Shown here: positions 52,522 through 60,469 of the stretch, piece by piece
How the letters are laid out: every line of letters starts with the position of its first letter
Position numbering within the stretch: position 1 is the first letter of the stretch
Assembly: GCA_966250325.1 (NCBI GenBank)
Contig: CBINGY010000003.1
Location: 119,931 to 183,930 of the forward strand
DNA: 64,000 nucleotides
Origin: Jiulongibacter sp966250325
GTDB lineage: Bacteria; Bacteroidota; Bacteroidia; Cytophagales; Spirosomataceae
Direction of reading: 5' to 3'
The notes under the pieces: generated by a model
Seen by the model: only the letters and a program-made list of their open reading frames with translations
What the model was told of the DNA's origin: nothing
Database searches by the model: none
Program-made: the position numbers and the translations under genes

Positions 52522-53439
52522 ATGCAAAGACGTAACGTGCTCAAGAGCCTTGGTCTGCTTTCTGCCGGGCTGGGTTTAGGTACAGAAACTCTCGCCAAAA
52601 GTTCTGCAGCAAATCAACCGGTGCTTCGAATAGCTCATCTTACAGACATACATATGCAGCACTTTCTGGGTGCTGCCAAAGGTCTGGAACGCTGCCTGCA
52701 TCATTTGCAAAATCTGGATAGAAAACCTGATTTTATTTTCAATGGCGGTGATGCGATCATGGGACTGAAACAGGCTTCTCTAAGACAAAATGAGAGGCAG
52801 TTTGACTTATTCAAAGAGGTTCTCACCTCCGAAAATTCACTTGAGGTCTATCAGTGTATAGGAAACCATGATATCTGGCATAGCGAAAAGGCTGATTTTT
52901 ACGGGGAGAAGAAAAGGGCACAGGACTTTTTAGAGCTTCCTGAACCTTACTATTCTTTTCAGAAAAAGGGCTGGCATTTTATTGTTCTTGACAGTGTTCA
53001 GCACGATGCCGGTAAGAAGAACTACGTGGGAAAACTACAGGAAGAGCAGATGGATTGGCTAAAGAATGAACTGAATACGGTTTCATCAGATACTCCTGTA
53101 TGCATTATGAGCCATATCCCTATTCTCTCTGCCTGCGTCTTTTTCGATGGAAAAAACTATAAGGGCCAAACCTGGCAGTTGTCAGGTTCCTGGATGCACG
53201 CTGATGCTTCAGAATTAACCGAACTCTTTTATAAGTATCCGAATGTAAAGCTGGCTCTGAGTGGACACATTCACTTGCTGGATAAAGTGGTTTATAACAA
53301 TGTCACCTATTGCTGTAACGGGGCCGTAAGCGGGGCCTGGTGGATGGGTAGTTATAAACAAACCTCTCCGGGTTATGCCCTGGCAGATTTGTTTGAAGAC
53401 GGCTCCTTTGAAGTCACCTATCAGCCCTACCAAGCCTGA
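52522..53439 (+). CDS. Tat-exported calcineurin-like metallophosphoesterase (second of pair)
   Basis: This 305-residue paralogue of the preceding gene has Tat signal MQRRNVLKSLGLLSAGLGLG. The core motifs are IAHLTDIHMQHF, IFNGGDAIMG, CIGNHDIWHS, IMSHIPIL and ALSGHIHLLDKVVYN. Compared with its neighbour it has a longer N-terminal module and a closing NGAVSGAWWMGS. This group is often annotated as phosphodiesterase or purple-acid-like. Together they suggest periplasmic organophosphate hydrolysis next to phospholipase C. Confidence 0.9.
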   Translation: MQRRNVLKSLGLLSAGLGLGTETLAKSSAANQPVLRIAHLTDIHMQHFLGAAKGLERCLHHLQNLDRKPDFIFNGGDAIMGLKQASLRQNERQFDLFKEVLTSENSLEVYQCIGNHDIWHSEKADFYGEKKRAQDFLELPEPYYSFQKKGWHFIVLDSVQHDAGKKNYVGKLQEEQMDWLKNELNTVSSDTPVCIMSHIPILSACVFFDGKNYKGQTWQLSGSWMHADASELTELFYKYPNVKLALSGHIHLLDKVVYNNVTYCCNGAVSGAWWMGSYKQTSPGYALADLFEDGSFEVTYQPYQA

Positions 53440-53501
53440 GAGACCGCATTATTTTTTTGTTAACTCTTTGATATGCCCAAAGTAGTAAGGATTACGCACT
53501 C

Positions 53502-53509
53502 TACATTTG
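53502..53509 (+). promoter_or_regulatory. Candidate -7 element for the GH3-family gene (TACATTTG)
   Basis: It matches TAnnTTTG and lies 29 bp before the start codon. A spaced -33 element is not evident. Confidence 0.4.
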
Positions 53510-53538
53510 ACTTACGTATATAAGCTAATAGATACAAG

Positions 53539-55098
53539 ATGCCTGTACTTGGTAAGTTGATTCTCGGAGGAGCCAAAATAGGTGTAAGGTTGAAGAATTT
53601 TGACAAACCTAAACCTTTTAAATGGCAGAGAAAAGTATTGGAATCGCTTCTGGAAGAGGCTCAGTTCACAGATTTCGGGAGGAAGTATCATTTTAAGCGG
53701 ATACTTAAGCTTTTTTCAAAAAAGAAGTCCGCAGATTTCTATGAATTGTACAAGCACCTGGTACCTGTTTATGATTACCCGCGTATGGAGCGGGAATGGT
53801 GGTATAAAACCCGAAAAGGGAAAGCAGACATCACCTGGCCCGGTAAAATCAGGAATTTTGCTTTGAGCTCGGGTACTTCAGATGCCTCTTCCAAATACAT
53901 TCCGGTGAGTAAGCAGATGATAAAGGCTATCCGTAAGGCCGGAGTAAGTCAGATTATTTCATTGGCCAATTTTGTGGACATCACACCCGAAATCCTGGAA
54001 AAGTCTTATCTGATGGTGGGTGGAAGTACTTCGCTCAAGGTGGTGGAAGATCATTTTGAAGGAGACCTAAGCGGAATTACGCAGAAGAATATGCCGGTGT
54101 GGTTTCACAGATTCTACAAGCCGGGGGTAGAAATAGCCCGGGAAACCGATTGGGAGGCAAAACTTGAGAAAATGGCAGAAAAAGCACCTGCCTGGGATAT
54201 CGCTTTTCTGGCAGGTGTACCCGCATGGATTCAGATTCTGATTGAAAAGGTGCTGGAGAAAAATAAGGCCTCCCATATTCATGAAATCTGGCCAAACCTC
54301 AAAGCCTATGCCTGGGGTGGGGTATCGCTGGAGCCATACCGCGAAGGTTTTGAACGACTGTTTGGAAAGCCCGTTCATTACATTGAAACCTATCTTGCCT
54401 CCGAGGGTTTTCTGGGAATTCAGGTTTGTCCTGGCGGAGATCTTCAGCTGATTCTGAACAATGGAATCTTTTTTGAGTTTGTTCCTTTTACCGCAGCTAA
54501 TTTTGATGAAGAAGGAAATCTTCGTGAACATCCGGAGACCTTCATGATTCATGAAGTAAATCATCTGACCGATTATGCCCTCTTAATAAGTACCTGCTCC
54601 GGAGCCTGGAGATATCTGATAGGTGACACCATCCGGTTTACCAATCTGAGTCTGGCTGAGTTTAAGATTACCGGCAGAACCAAACATTTTCTCAGTTTAT
54701 GTGGGGAGCATATCTCTCTGGAAAATCTGAATGCAAGTATCTCACTGGCAGCGGCTCATTTTGATGTGGTGATCCGTGAGTTTACGGTCATCGGGAAGCG
54801 AAATGAAAACGGACTTTTTGGTCACAAATGGTATGTAGGCACCGATAATCTTGTGGATCCGGAAGCATTAAAGGTGTTTATTGATGAGAAGCTCTGTGAA
54901 CTGAATGATGACTACGCCATTGAACGCAGACATGCTCTGGAACGAATAGAACTGGAGGTTATTCCCTCATCACTGTTTCTGCAATGGATGCAAATGAAAG
55001 GTAAAACTGGTGGGCAACATAAATTCCCTCGCGTGCTGAAAGGAAGCAATCTGGAATCCTGGGAAAGGTTTATGGCAGAGCGATCCATGCCCGCCTGA
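53539..55098 (+). CDS. GH3-family acyl-adenylate-forming enzyme
   Basis: This 519-residue protein is of the GH3 family, named after plant auxin-responsive acyl-amido synthetases and widespread in Bacteroidota with unknown substrates. The ATP-binding block is NFALSSGTSDASSKYIPVS, followed by YAWGGVSLEPY, HYIETYLASEGFLGIQ and the late motifs YLIGDTIRFTNL, FKITGRTKHFLSLCGEHISLENL and GQHKFPRVL. The product presumably activates a carboxylic acid as an adenylate and conjugates it to an amine. It is cytosolic, in contrast with its exported neighbours. Confidence 0.9.
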   Translation: MPVLGKLILGGAKIGVRLKNFDKPKPFKWQRKVLESLLEEAQFTDFGRKYHFKRILKLFSKKKSADFYELYKHLVPVYDYPRMEREWWYKTRKGKADITWPGKIRNFALSSGTSDASSKYIPVSKQMIKAIRKAGVSQIISLANFVDITPEILEKSYLMVGGSTSLKVVEDHFEGDLSGITQKNMPVWFHRFYKPGVEIARETDWEAKLEKMAEKAPAWDIAFLAGVPAWIQILIEKVLEKNKASHIHEIWPNLKAYAWGGVSLEPYREGFERLFGKPVHYIETYLASEGFLGIQVCPGGDLQLILNNGIFFEFVPFTAANFDEEGNLREHPETFMIHEVNHLTDYALLISTCSGAWRYLIGDTIRFTNLSLAEFKITGRTKHFLSLCGEHISLENLNASISLAAAHFDVVIREFTVIGKRNENGLFGHKWYVGTDNLVDPEALKVFIDEKLCELNDDYAIERRHALERIELEVIPSSLFLQWMQMKGKTGGQHKFPRVLKGSNLESWERFMAERSMPA

Positions 55099-55203
55099 AG
55101 TATTTCTACTAAAATTTTACAATTCCGTAGCTTTAAATGTTCGGAAATTCCATCCTGTTCCTTTTCCTTTGAGAAGATGTTAACAGCCCTTTAAACTCTA
55201 GTC

Positions 55204-57681
55204 ATGTCAGATTCCCGGAGAGATTTTCTAAAAAAAGCAGCTATGCTCATGGGTGGTGCCGCCTTGTGGAACACCCTGCCCGTCTCTATTCAAAAGGCTC
55301 TTGCTATTTCGCCAGATGCCGGCACCACCTTCTATGATGCCGAACACATTGTGCTGCTTATGCAGGAAAACCGCTCTTTTGACCATTGCTTTGGTACGCT
55401 TCGAGGAGTACGTGGATTTGGAGATCCTCGGGCCGTGAAAATTCCGGGTGATAAACCGGTTTGGTTTCAGCCTGATAAGGAAGGGAACCGTTTTCCGCCG
55501 TTCAGGCTGAATATGAAAGATACGAAAGCTACCTGGATGGGCGGTGTGCCACACTCGTGGGAAGATCAGGTAGATGCCCGCAATGAGGGCAAATACGATG
55601 GCTGGATAGAGGCCAAACGCCCGGGTAATCCAGATTATCAGCATATTCCACTAACGATGGGTTATTATACCCGCAGAGATATTCCGTTTTATTATGCACT
55701 AGCCGATGCCTTTACCGTTTGCGACCAGCATTTTTGTGCAGCACTTACAGGCACCACTACCAATCGCAGTTATTTCTGGACCGGTAAAACTCATGGCTCT
55801 GAAGGAGAAAAGCCCCGTGTGAGAAACGGTGAACTCACATACCATAAAGAAGCCGACTGGGTCACTTTTCCGGAAAGGCTTGAAGAGCACGGTGTTTCAT
55901 GGAAAGTTTACCAGAATGAAATAAGCCTCCCCACCGATGTGGAAGATGACTCTTTACTGGCCAATTTTACAGATAATAACCTGGAATGGTTTACCCAATA
56001 CGGCGTATGGCATGCCGAAGCTTTTCAATCATTTCTCAAAAAACAGCTGGAGGTTTTGCCTGTTGAGATTGAAAAGCTGAAACAGAAAGACCAGACAGAA
56101 GAAATCGCAGAAGAACTTCGGAAAAAACAAAACGAGCTTGCACAGGCCAAAGAAATTCTGGTAAAGTGGACTCCGGAGCGATTCGAAAAACTGAGCGAAA
56201 AGGAGAAGAATTTACATAGAAAGGGTTTTACCACAAACCTGGGTGACCCCGATTACCACAAAATAGAGCAACTGACCTATCAGGATGGAACCGAGACCCG
56301 TAGCACCGCTGTGCCCAAAGGGGATATTCTTCACCAGTTCAGGGAAGATGTGAAGAACGGCGAGCTGCCTACGGTGAGCTGGCTCGTGGCTCCTCAGAAA
56401 TTCTCTGATCACCCCAGTGCTCCATGGTACGGTGCCTGGTATATTTCCGAAGTGCTCGATATCCTAACGCAAAATCCGGAGGTATGGAAAAAGACGATTT
56501 TCATTCTGAATTATGACGAGAATGATGGCTATTTTGACCATGTGCCACCTTTTACTGCCCCGGATACATCAGATCCTGCAAGTGGGAAAATTTCTGAAGG
56601 TCTGAGTACAGCCGGCGAGTTTGTTCGTCTGGAAGAGGAAGTGGCTGCAGGTTTTGAAGCCGGCAGGTCAAGAACCAGCCCCGTAGGTCTGGGATTCAGG
56701 GTGCCGCTTATTGTGGCTTCTCCCTGGTCACGAGGAGGTTGGGTAAATTCTGAGGTCTGTGATATCACCTCCACTATCCAGTTTATGGAGCATTTCCTTT
56801 CCAGAAAAACCGGCAGGGAGATCAAAGAGACCAACATCAGTTCATGGAGGAGAGCCATAAGTGGCGATCTCACCTCGGTTTTCAGGCCCTATCAGGGAGA
56901 GGCTATGGAATTGCCTGTGTGGCTTGATCGAAACCAGTTTGTGAAAGAGATCTACAATGCGAGTTTCAAGGATATACCGGATAATTTTAAGATGATTTTA
57001 CCTGATAGTCCGCTCGATGAGGGCTTACTTCCGGGACAGGAGCCCGGAACCCGACTTTCAACGGCTTTGAACTATGAACTGTATGCGGATGGTCATTTGG
57101 AAGGGGCAAATTTTGTGCTCTCCATGAAGGCCGGGAATAGGCAATTTGGAGAGAAATCGCTCGGTGCTCCATTTAATGTGCAAGCTCCTGGTTTATTCAA
57201 AAAGGCGAGCGGTAAGGGAAATGAAAGTTACAGAACCTGGTCTTTTGCGGTGGCTGCGGGTGATGAATTGAGGTATGCCTTTCCGCTCAGGGATTTTCAG
57301 GGAGATGCGTATCATTTGTGCCTACACGGGCCAAACGGATTTTTCAGAGAACTTTTGGGGTCCAAGAAGTTCAGAGGTGCAGAGATTACCTGTGAACCTC
57401 TGCTGGTACAGGGCAAGTGTGATGGGAAAATGCGGATCATTCTGAAAAACAAAGAGAATAAATCGCTGAAGCTTAGTCTGAAGGAGCTCAATTACCGGGA
57501 AAATAGTCAACAGATTGACCTGGCTGCGGATGAATCAAAGGGTATTGTGCTGGATACCTCTTCCAGTAAAGGATGGTACGATTTCGAAGTCCGTGATGCC
57601 GGTGGAAACTTTGTAAGAAAATATGCCGGCCGCCTTGAAACGGGCTCGCATAGTATTTCAGATCCGCTCATCGGAGCTTAA
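55204..57681 (+). CDS. Phosphocholine-specific phospholipase C, Tat-exported
   Basis: This is an 825-residue phosphoesterase-superfamily enzyme of the PlcH/PlcN type that cleaves phosphatidylcholine or sphingomyelin head groups. The Tat signal is DSRRDFLKKAAMLMGG. The catalytic half contains HIVLLMQENRSFDHCFGTLRGVRGFGD, CAALTGTTTNRSYFWTG, WYGAWYISEVLDIL and FILNYDENDGYFDHVPP. The C-terminal quarter (about 600-825) carries two DUF756 beta-sandwich modules. A charged coiled coil (about 275-340) is inserted in the catalytic part. It ends in a TTAA palindrome shared with the LysE gene. With two exported phosphoesterases nearby it suggests phosphorus or choline scavenging. Confidence 0.94.
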   Translation: MSDSRRDFLKKAAMLMGGAALWNTLPVSIQKALAISPDAGTTFYDAEHIVLLMQENRSFDHCFGTLRGVRGFGDPRAVKIPGDKPVWFQPDKEGNRFPPFRLNMKDTKATWMGGVPHSWEDQVDARNEGKYDGWIEAKRPGNPDYQHIPLTMGYYTRRDIPFYYALADAFTVCDQHFCAALTGTTTNRSYFWTGKTHGSEGEKPRVRNGELTYHKEADWVTFPERLEEHGVSWKVYQNEISLPTDVEDDSLLANFTDNNLEWFTQYGVWHAEAFQSFLKKQLEVLPVEIEKLKQKDQTEEIAEELRKKQNELAQAKEILVKWTPERFEKLSEKEKNLHRKGFTTNLGDPDYHKIEQLTYQDGTETRSTAVPKGDILHQFREDVKNGELPTVSWLVAPQKFSDHPSAPWYGAWYISEVLDILTQNPEVWKKTIFILNYDENDGYFDHVPPFTAPDTSDPASGKISEGLSTAGEFVRLEEEVAAGFEAGRSRTSPVGLGFRVPLIVASPWSRGGWVNSEVCDITSTIQFMEHFLSRKTGREIKETNISSWRRAISGDLTSVFRPYQGEAMELPVWLDRNQFVKEIYNASFKDIPDNFKMILPDSPLDEGLLPGQEPGTRLSTALNYELYADGHLEGANFVLSMKAGNRQFGEKSLGAPFNVQAPGLFKKASGKGNESYRTWSFAVAAGDELRYAFPLRDFQGDAYHLCLHGPNGFFRELLGSKKFRGAEITCEPLLVQGKCDGKMRIILKNKENKSLKLSLKELNYRENSQQIDLAADESKGIVLDTSSSKGWYDFEVRDAGGNFVRKYAGRLETGSHSISDPLIGA

Positions 57682-58322
57682 AGGCTGGTAAAGAGTTTTA
57701 GTGCCGCCAGAAACATGACCAACGAAACAAAAATTTTCATGCGTCTAAGGTTCTGACTTTGAAACAGATACCTCATCCGGTAGGCAAAATGGGCCAGAAT
57801 CAATTCCATTACCAAGATGGTGAGCAGAATTACCGCCAGGTGAGCTATTTCCCCCGTTATAGATATTTTATGACTTTTGATTGCCAGTACTATGGCCGTC
57901 CAGGTAAGAAAATTGAGCGGATTAAATACATTGAGAACTACACCTTTCAGGAATAACTGAAGAGCAGATAGCTTTCCGGATATCTGGCTTCCCACATTTT
58001 TTCGACTGGCAAAGAGCTGGCTTATTCCTAAAGCTATCAGAACAATACCTCCGACAATCTTCAGCCAGAAACCCCATTTCCCGTTGATTTCTAGGGAAAA
58101 CATACCCAGATAGGCTACAGACGCAAGCACCAGATCACTGCTGAAGGTTCCCGCTGTGACAAGAAATCCTGCTTTTTGCCCTTTCTCTATGCTTGTTTGA
58201 AGAATACTGAAAAATACCGGCCCAAAACCGAAGGCAAGTACAAAGCCGGTGAATACCGCATACGTATAGGTCAAAGGAAATGGTTTATAACGCAAAAATG
58301 ACTGAAACCATTGACACGCCAA
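57678..58322 (-). CDS. LysE/RhtB-family exporter
   Basis: This is a 214-residue membrane protein with six predicted helices, of the LysE superfamily that exports amino acids or related small molecules. The family start is TGFVLAFGFGPVFFSILQTSIEKGQKAGFLVTAG, followed by the conserved GVVLNVFNPLNFLTW in the fourth helix. The start codon is uncertain: the frame begins at TTG and no ATG precedes the first helix, and a second TTG 16 codons later is also possible. It converges on the phospholipase gene with a 4-bp overlap. Confidence 0.85.
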   Translation of the reverse strand: MACQWFQSFLRYKPFPLTYTYAVFTGFVLAFGFGPVFFSILQTSIEKGQKAGFLVTAGTFSSDLVLASVAYLGMFSLEINGKWGFWLKIVGGIVLIALGISQLFASRKNVGSQISGKLSALQLFLKGVVLNVFNPLNFLTWTAIVLAIKSHKISITGEIAHLAVILLTILVMELILAHFAYRMRYLFQSQNLRRMKIFVSLVMFLAALKLFTSL

Positions 58323-58343
58323 ATAAACAAATGGTTAATTCGT

Positions 58344-58709
58344 CTACCACAGAGTAGCCCAAAGTGCCCGGTCAATGACTGCTTCGCTTTTCAACGAACT
58401 CACCCGGGCTTTCCAATCGCAGCGAAAGGATTTAGCATTCAGCAGGTTAATATGGATTTCTTCGTTTTTTGAGGAAACTGTTACCAGATAATCGGGTTGA
58501 TGGTTATCATACCTCCATTTGGCTTTCAGCAGATGTTTTCTTACCAGCTTTTCCAGCTGCTGTTCGGTTTGAGTGGAGTTCTGGCCTGTAACAATAGCAA
58601 AAGAACGCCCGTAATCTGCCATAGGAATGGCCGAGGTACGTTCAATCACATACGCTCTGCCGCAAGAGAAGCAAAGAAAGCTTAGCAGTAGGATTAAACT
58701 TGATTTCAT
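58344..58709 (-). CDS. Small lipoprotein of unknown function
   Basis: The 121-residue lipoprotein has its lipobox at CFSC (Cys16). The mature part contains YGRSFAIVTGQNSTQTEQQLEKLVRKHLLKAKWRYDNHQPDYLVTVSS. This looks like the conserved strand-helix-strand of DUF4136-like lipoproteins, in which a variable-length helix precedes P-D-Y-L-V. I would not assign more. It ends with a Trp-rich segment (DRALWATLW). It lies just upstream of the LysE gene on the same strand, 21 bp apart, so the two may be co-transcribed. Confidence 0.7.
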   Translation of the reverse strand: MKSSLILLLSFLCFSCGRAYVIERTSAIPMADYGRSFAIVTGQNSTQTEQQLEKLVRKHLLKAKWRYDNHQPDYLVTVSSKNEEIHINLLNAKSFRCDWKARVSSLKSEAVIDRALWATLW

Positions 58710-58795
58710 AAAAGTTCGTGTTTTATCAAACCTAATCCTGTGAAGGGAATTTTACAATTATTTCATGTTAAGGTTATAAATTCTTAACAATAGAA

Positions 58796-58824
58796 AGACC
58801 CGCCTCGAAAATCGAAACGGGTCT
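58796..58824 (-). terminator. Hairpin after the SusD gene
   Basis: AGACCCG and CGGGTCT form a perfect 7-bp outer stem with a partly paired CGA/TCG interior. On the minus strand TTTCTATTGTT follows, a weak U-run. It probably ends the susC-susD transcript. Confidence 0.55.
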
Positions 58825-58854
58825 CTGGAGGGCTTAAACTACTTCTAACTGTGA

Positions 58855-60444
58855 TTATTTATTTAACCATAACTGCTCATTGATATCATCTTTCCCTGCA
58901 AACTGTCCGTCAATGGCGGTTTTATAGTTTGCTGTATTGGTGGTTCTTTCAGAGTAGGGGTACTGCCATCTCACGGCTATTCTGCCAGAGTTTCCTGTAC
59001 CTACACCGGTATAGAATTTCGGGAAGCCGGTTCTCCTCCAGTTGAAGTACGCCTCCATACCTGAATTCATAAAGAAGGCCATATACTTCTGGGTAAGTAT
59101 CTGCTCCAGCCCGTTTACATCTGCCGTATATTTTACCGTTGGCTGATTCAGATACGTGGTCATATCGAAATCATAGGTATAGCTTCTGAAATCTGAGGCA
59201 TCACGGCTGCCAGTCTTTGAGTAGGTGAACGTATTAGTGCCGTTTGTAATGCCATAGAATTCAAATGACGCCTTAATTCCTTTCTCGTACCATTCAGAGG
59301 CACTGCCATTTCCCCAGCCGCGGTGAATCCCTTCAGCGATATTGAAACACATTTCGGGGTAGCCTACAATGAACGTTGCTTCGCCTACGTAATTGGTGTA
59401 GTATCTGGATCTGTTCTGGAAAGAGTAAGAGCCTGGTGCGAAATCTGTTCCGTTGCTTATCCCGGCCTTGAAACTCATATCGGCCAGATCTTCTCCTGAA
59501 CTTGCACCGTGATAGGCAGAGAAATCATTGGGCTGTTTTCCGGCCTTCATATCGGAGCCTGCCGGCTCATGGGTCACAAATAACCTCGGGTCTTTCCGTA
59601 ATTTGGCAGGTTCCACATAAGCCGCTGACATGTTCTGACGAGTGGCATCAAAACCAAAGTTATCAGGATTTGATGGGTATTTGTTAAACTGATTGCTAAT
59701 GAACTGGAGATTGTCATCCAATGAACCCATGAGCGGGTATTTTGTCGGATTGCTCAAGATAGCCGAGAATCTTCCTTTTACGTTAAGATCGGCATCTGCT
59801 TCTTTTTTACTCAGGGTAGTAAGTACCCGTAGCTGGAAGGCATTCACTACTTTCTGCCATTTGGCCAGATCCCCGCCAAAGTAAATATCACCACTCAGGT
59901 TATTATCACCCGATGCGATCAGTGCAGTCATATCGTCATTGGCCTGGTCGAGCCAGGTAAGAATCTGCTTGTAAACTTCTTTTTGGCTTGAATAAGAAGG
60001 CTCAAAATTTTCACTTCCCTGAAGAGCTTCAGTCAAAGGTAAATCGCCTACCCGTTTGGTCATCTGATCGTAGAAAAATGCCCGGAAAAATTTACCAACT
60101 GCTGAGTAAGGGTTACGTTCCGCAGCTCCGGCTCTTAAGGCTTCTTCTTCCATTTTAATCACGTTTTTAAGGGTGAAGAAATGGTTCGGCATTTCGGTCC
60201 AGGTGTATTCGTTCGTTGCATAATAATTGTAGTTGGAGCAGTAGAATTGGTTCCAACGCATTTCTGCACCGAATGCCCGGCCGGTGTTGTTATACATGGC
60301 AAATTCCACCTCTTTCAAAACAAGTGCTGCCGGTACGTTTACAGGTCTGTTCGGGTCTTTCTCCAGTTCAGAGAAGCTCTCTTCGCAGCCGGTAGCCAGG
60401 AAAAGAAAACCCGCAAAAAGCGATATTAGAAATATATTTTTCAT
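58855..60444 (-). CDS. SusD/RagB-family nutrient-binding lipoprotein (SusD_2 type)
   Basis: SusD proteins sit on the cell surface as lids of SusC transporters. The 529-residue product starts at MKNIFLISLFAGFLFLATGC (Cys20); the TTG four codons upstream is not needed. The mature protein begins EESFSELEKDPNRP. It has the TPR-like helices AVGKFFRAFFYDQMTKRVGDLPLTEAL and AKWQKVVNAFQLRVLTTLS, and FIVGYPEMCFNIAEG before the final NWRRTGFP block. It lies 26 bp downstream of susC. The ligand is not predictable, and no glycosidase or peptidase is in view. Confidence 0.93.
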   Translation of the reverse strand: MKNIFLISLFAGFLFLATGCEESFSELEKDPNRPVNVPAALVLKEVEFAMYNNTGRAFGAEMRWNQFYCSNYNYYATNEYTWTEMPNHFFTLKNVIKMEEEALRAGAAERNPYSAVGKFFRAFFYDQMTKRVGDLPLTEALQGSENFEPSYSSQKEVYKQILTWLDQANDDMTALIASGDNNLSGDIYFGGDLAKWQKVVNAFQLRVLTTLSKKEADADLNVKGRFSAILSNPTKYPLMGSLDDNLQFISNQFNKYPSNPDNFGFDATRQNMSAAYVEPAKLRKDPRLFVTHEPAGSDMKAGKQPNDFSAYHGASSGEDLADMSFKAGISNGTDFAPGSYSFQNRSRYYTNYVGEATFIVGYPEMCFNIAEGIHRGWGNGSASEWYEKGIKASFEFYGITNGTNTFTYSKTGSRDASDFRSYTYDFDMTTYLNQPTVKYTADVNGLEQILTQKYMAFFMNSGMEAYFNWRRTGFPKFYTGVGTGNSGRIAVRWQYPYSERTTNTANYKTAIDGQFAGKDDINEQLWLNK

Positions 60445-60469
60445 GTTATTAAGCAATTCTGATGTTCAA

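Noticed and set aside
54067..54564. Minus-strand frame opposite the GH3-family gene
   Set aside because: It is antisense to conserved GH3 motifs and reads as a shadow.
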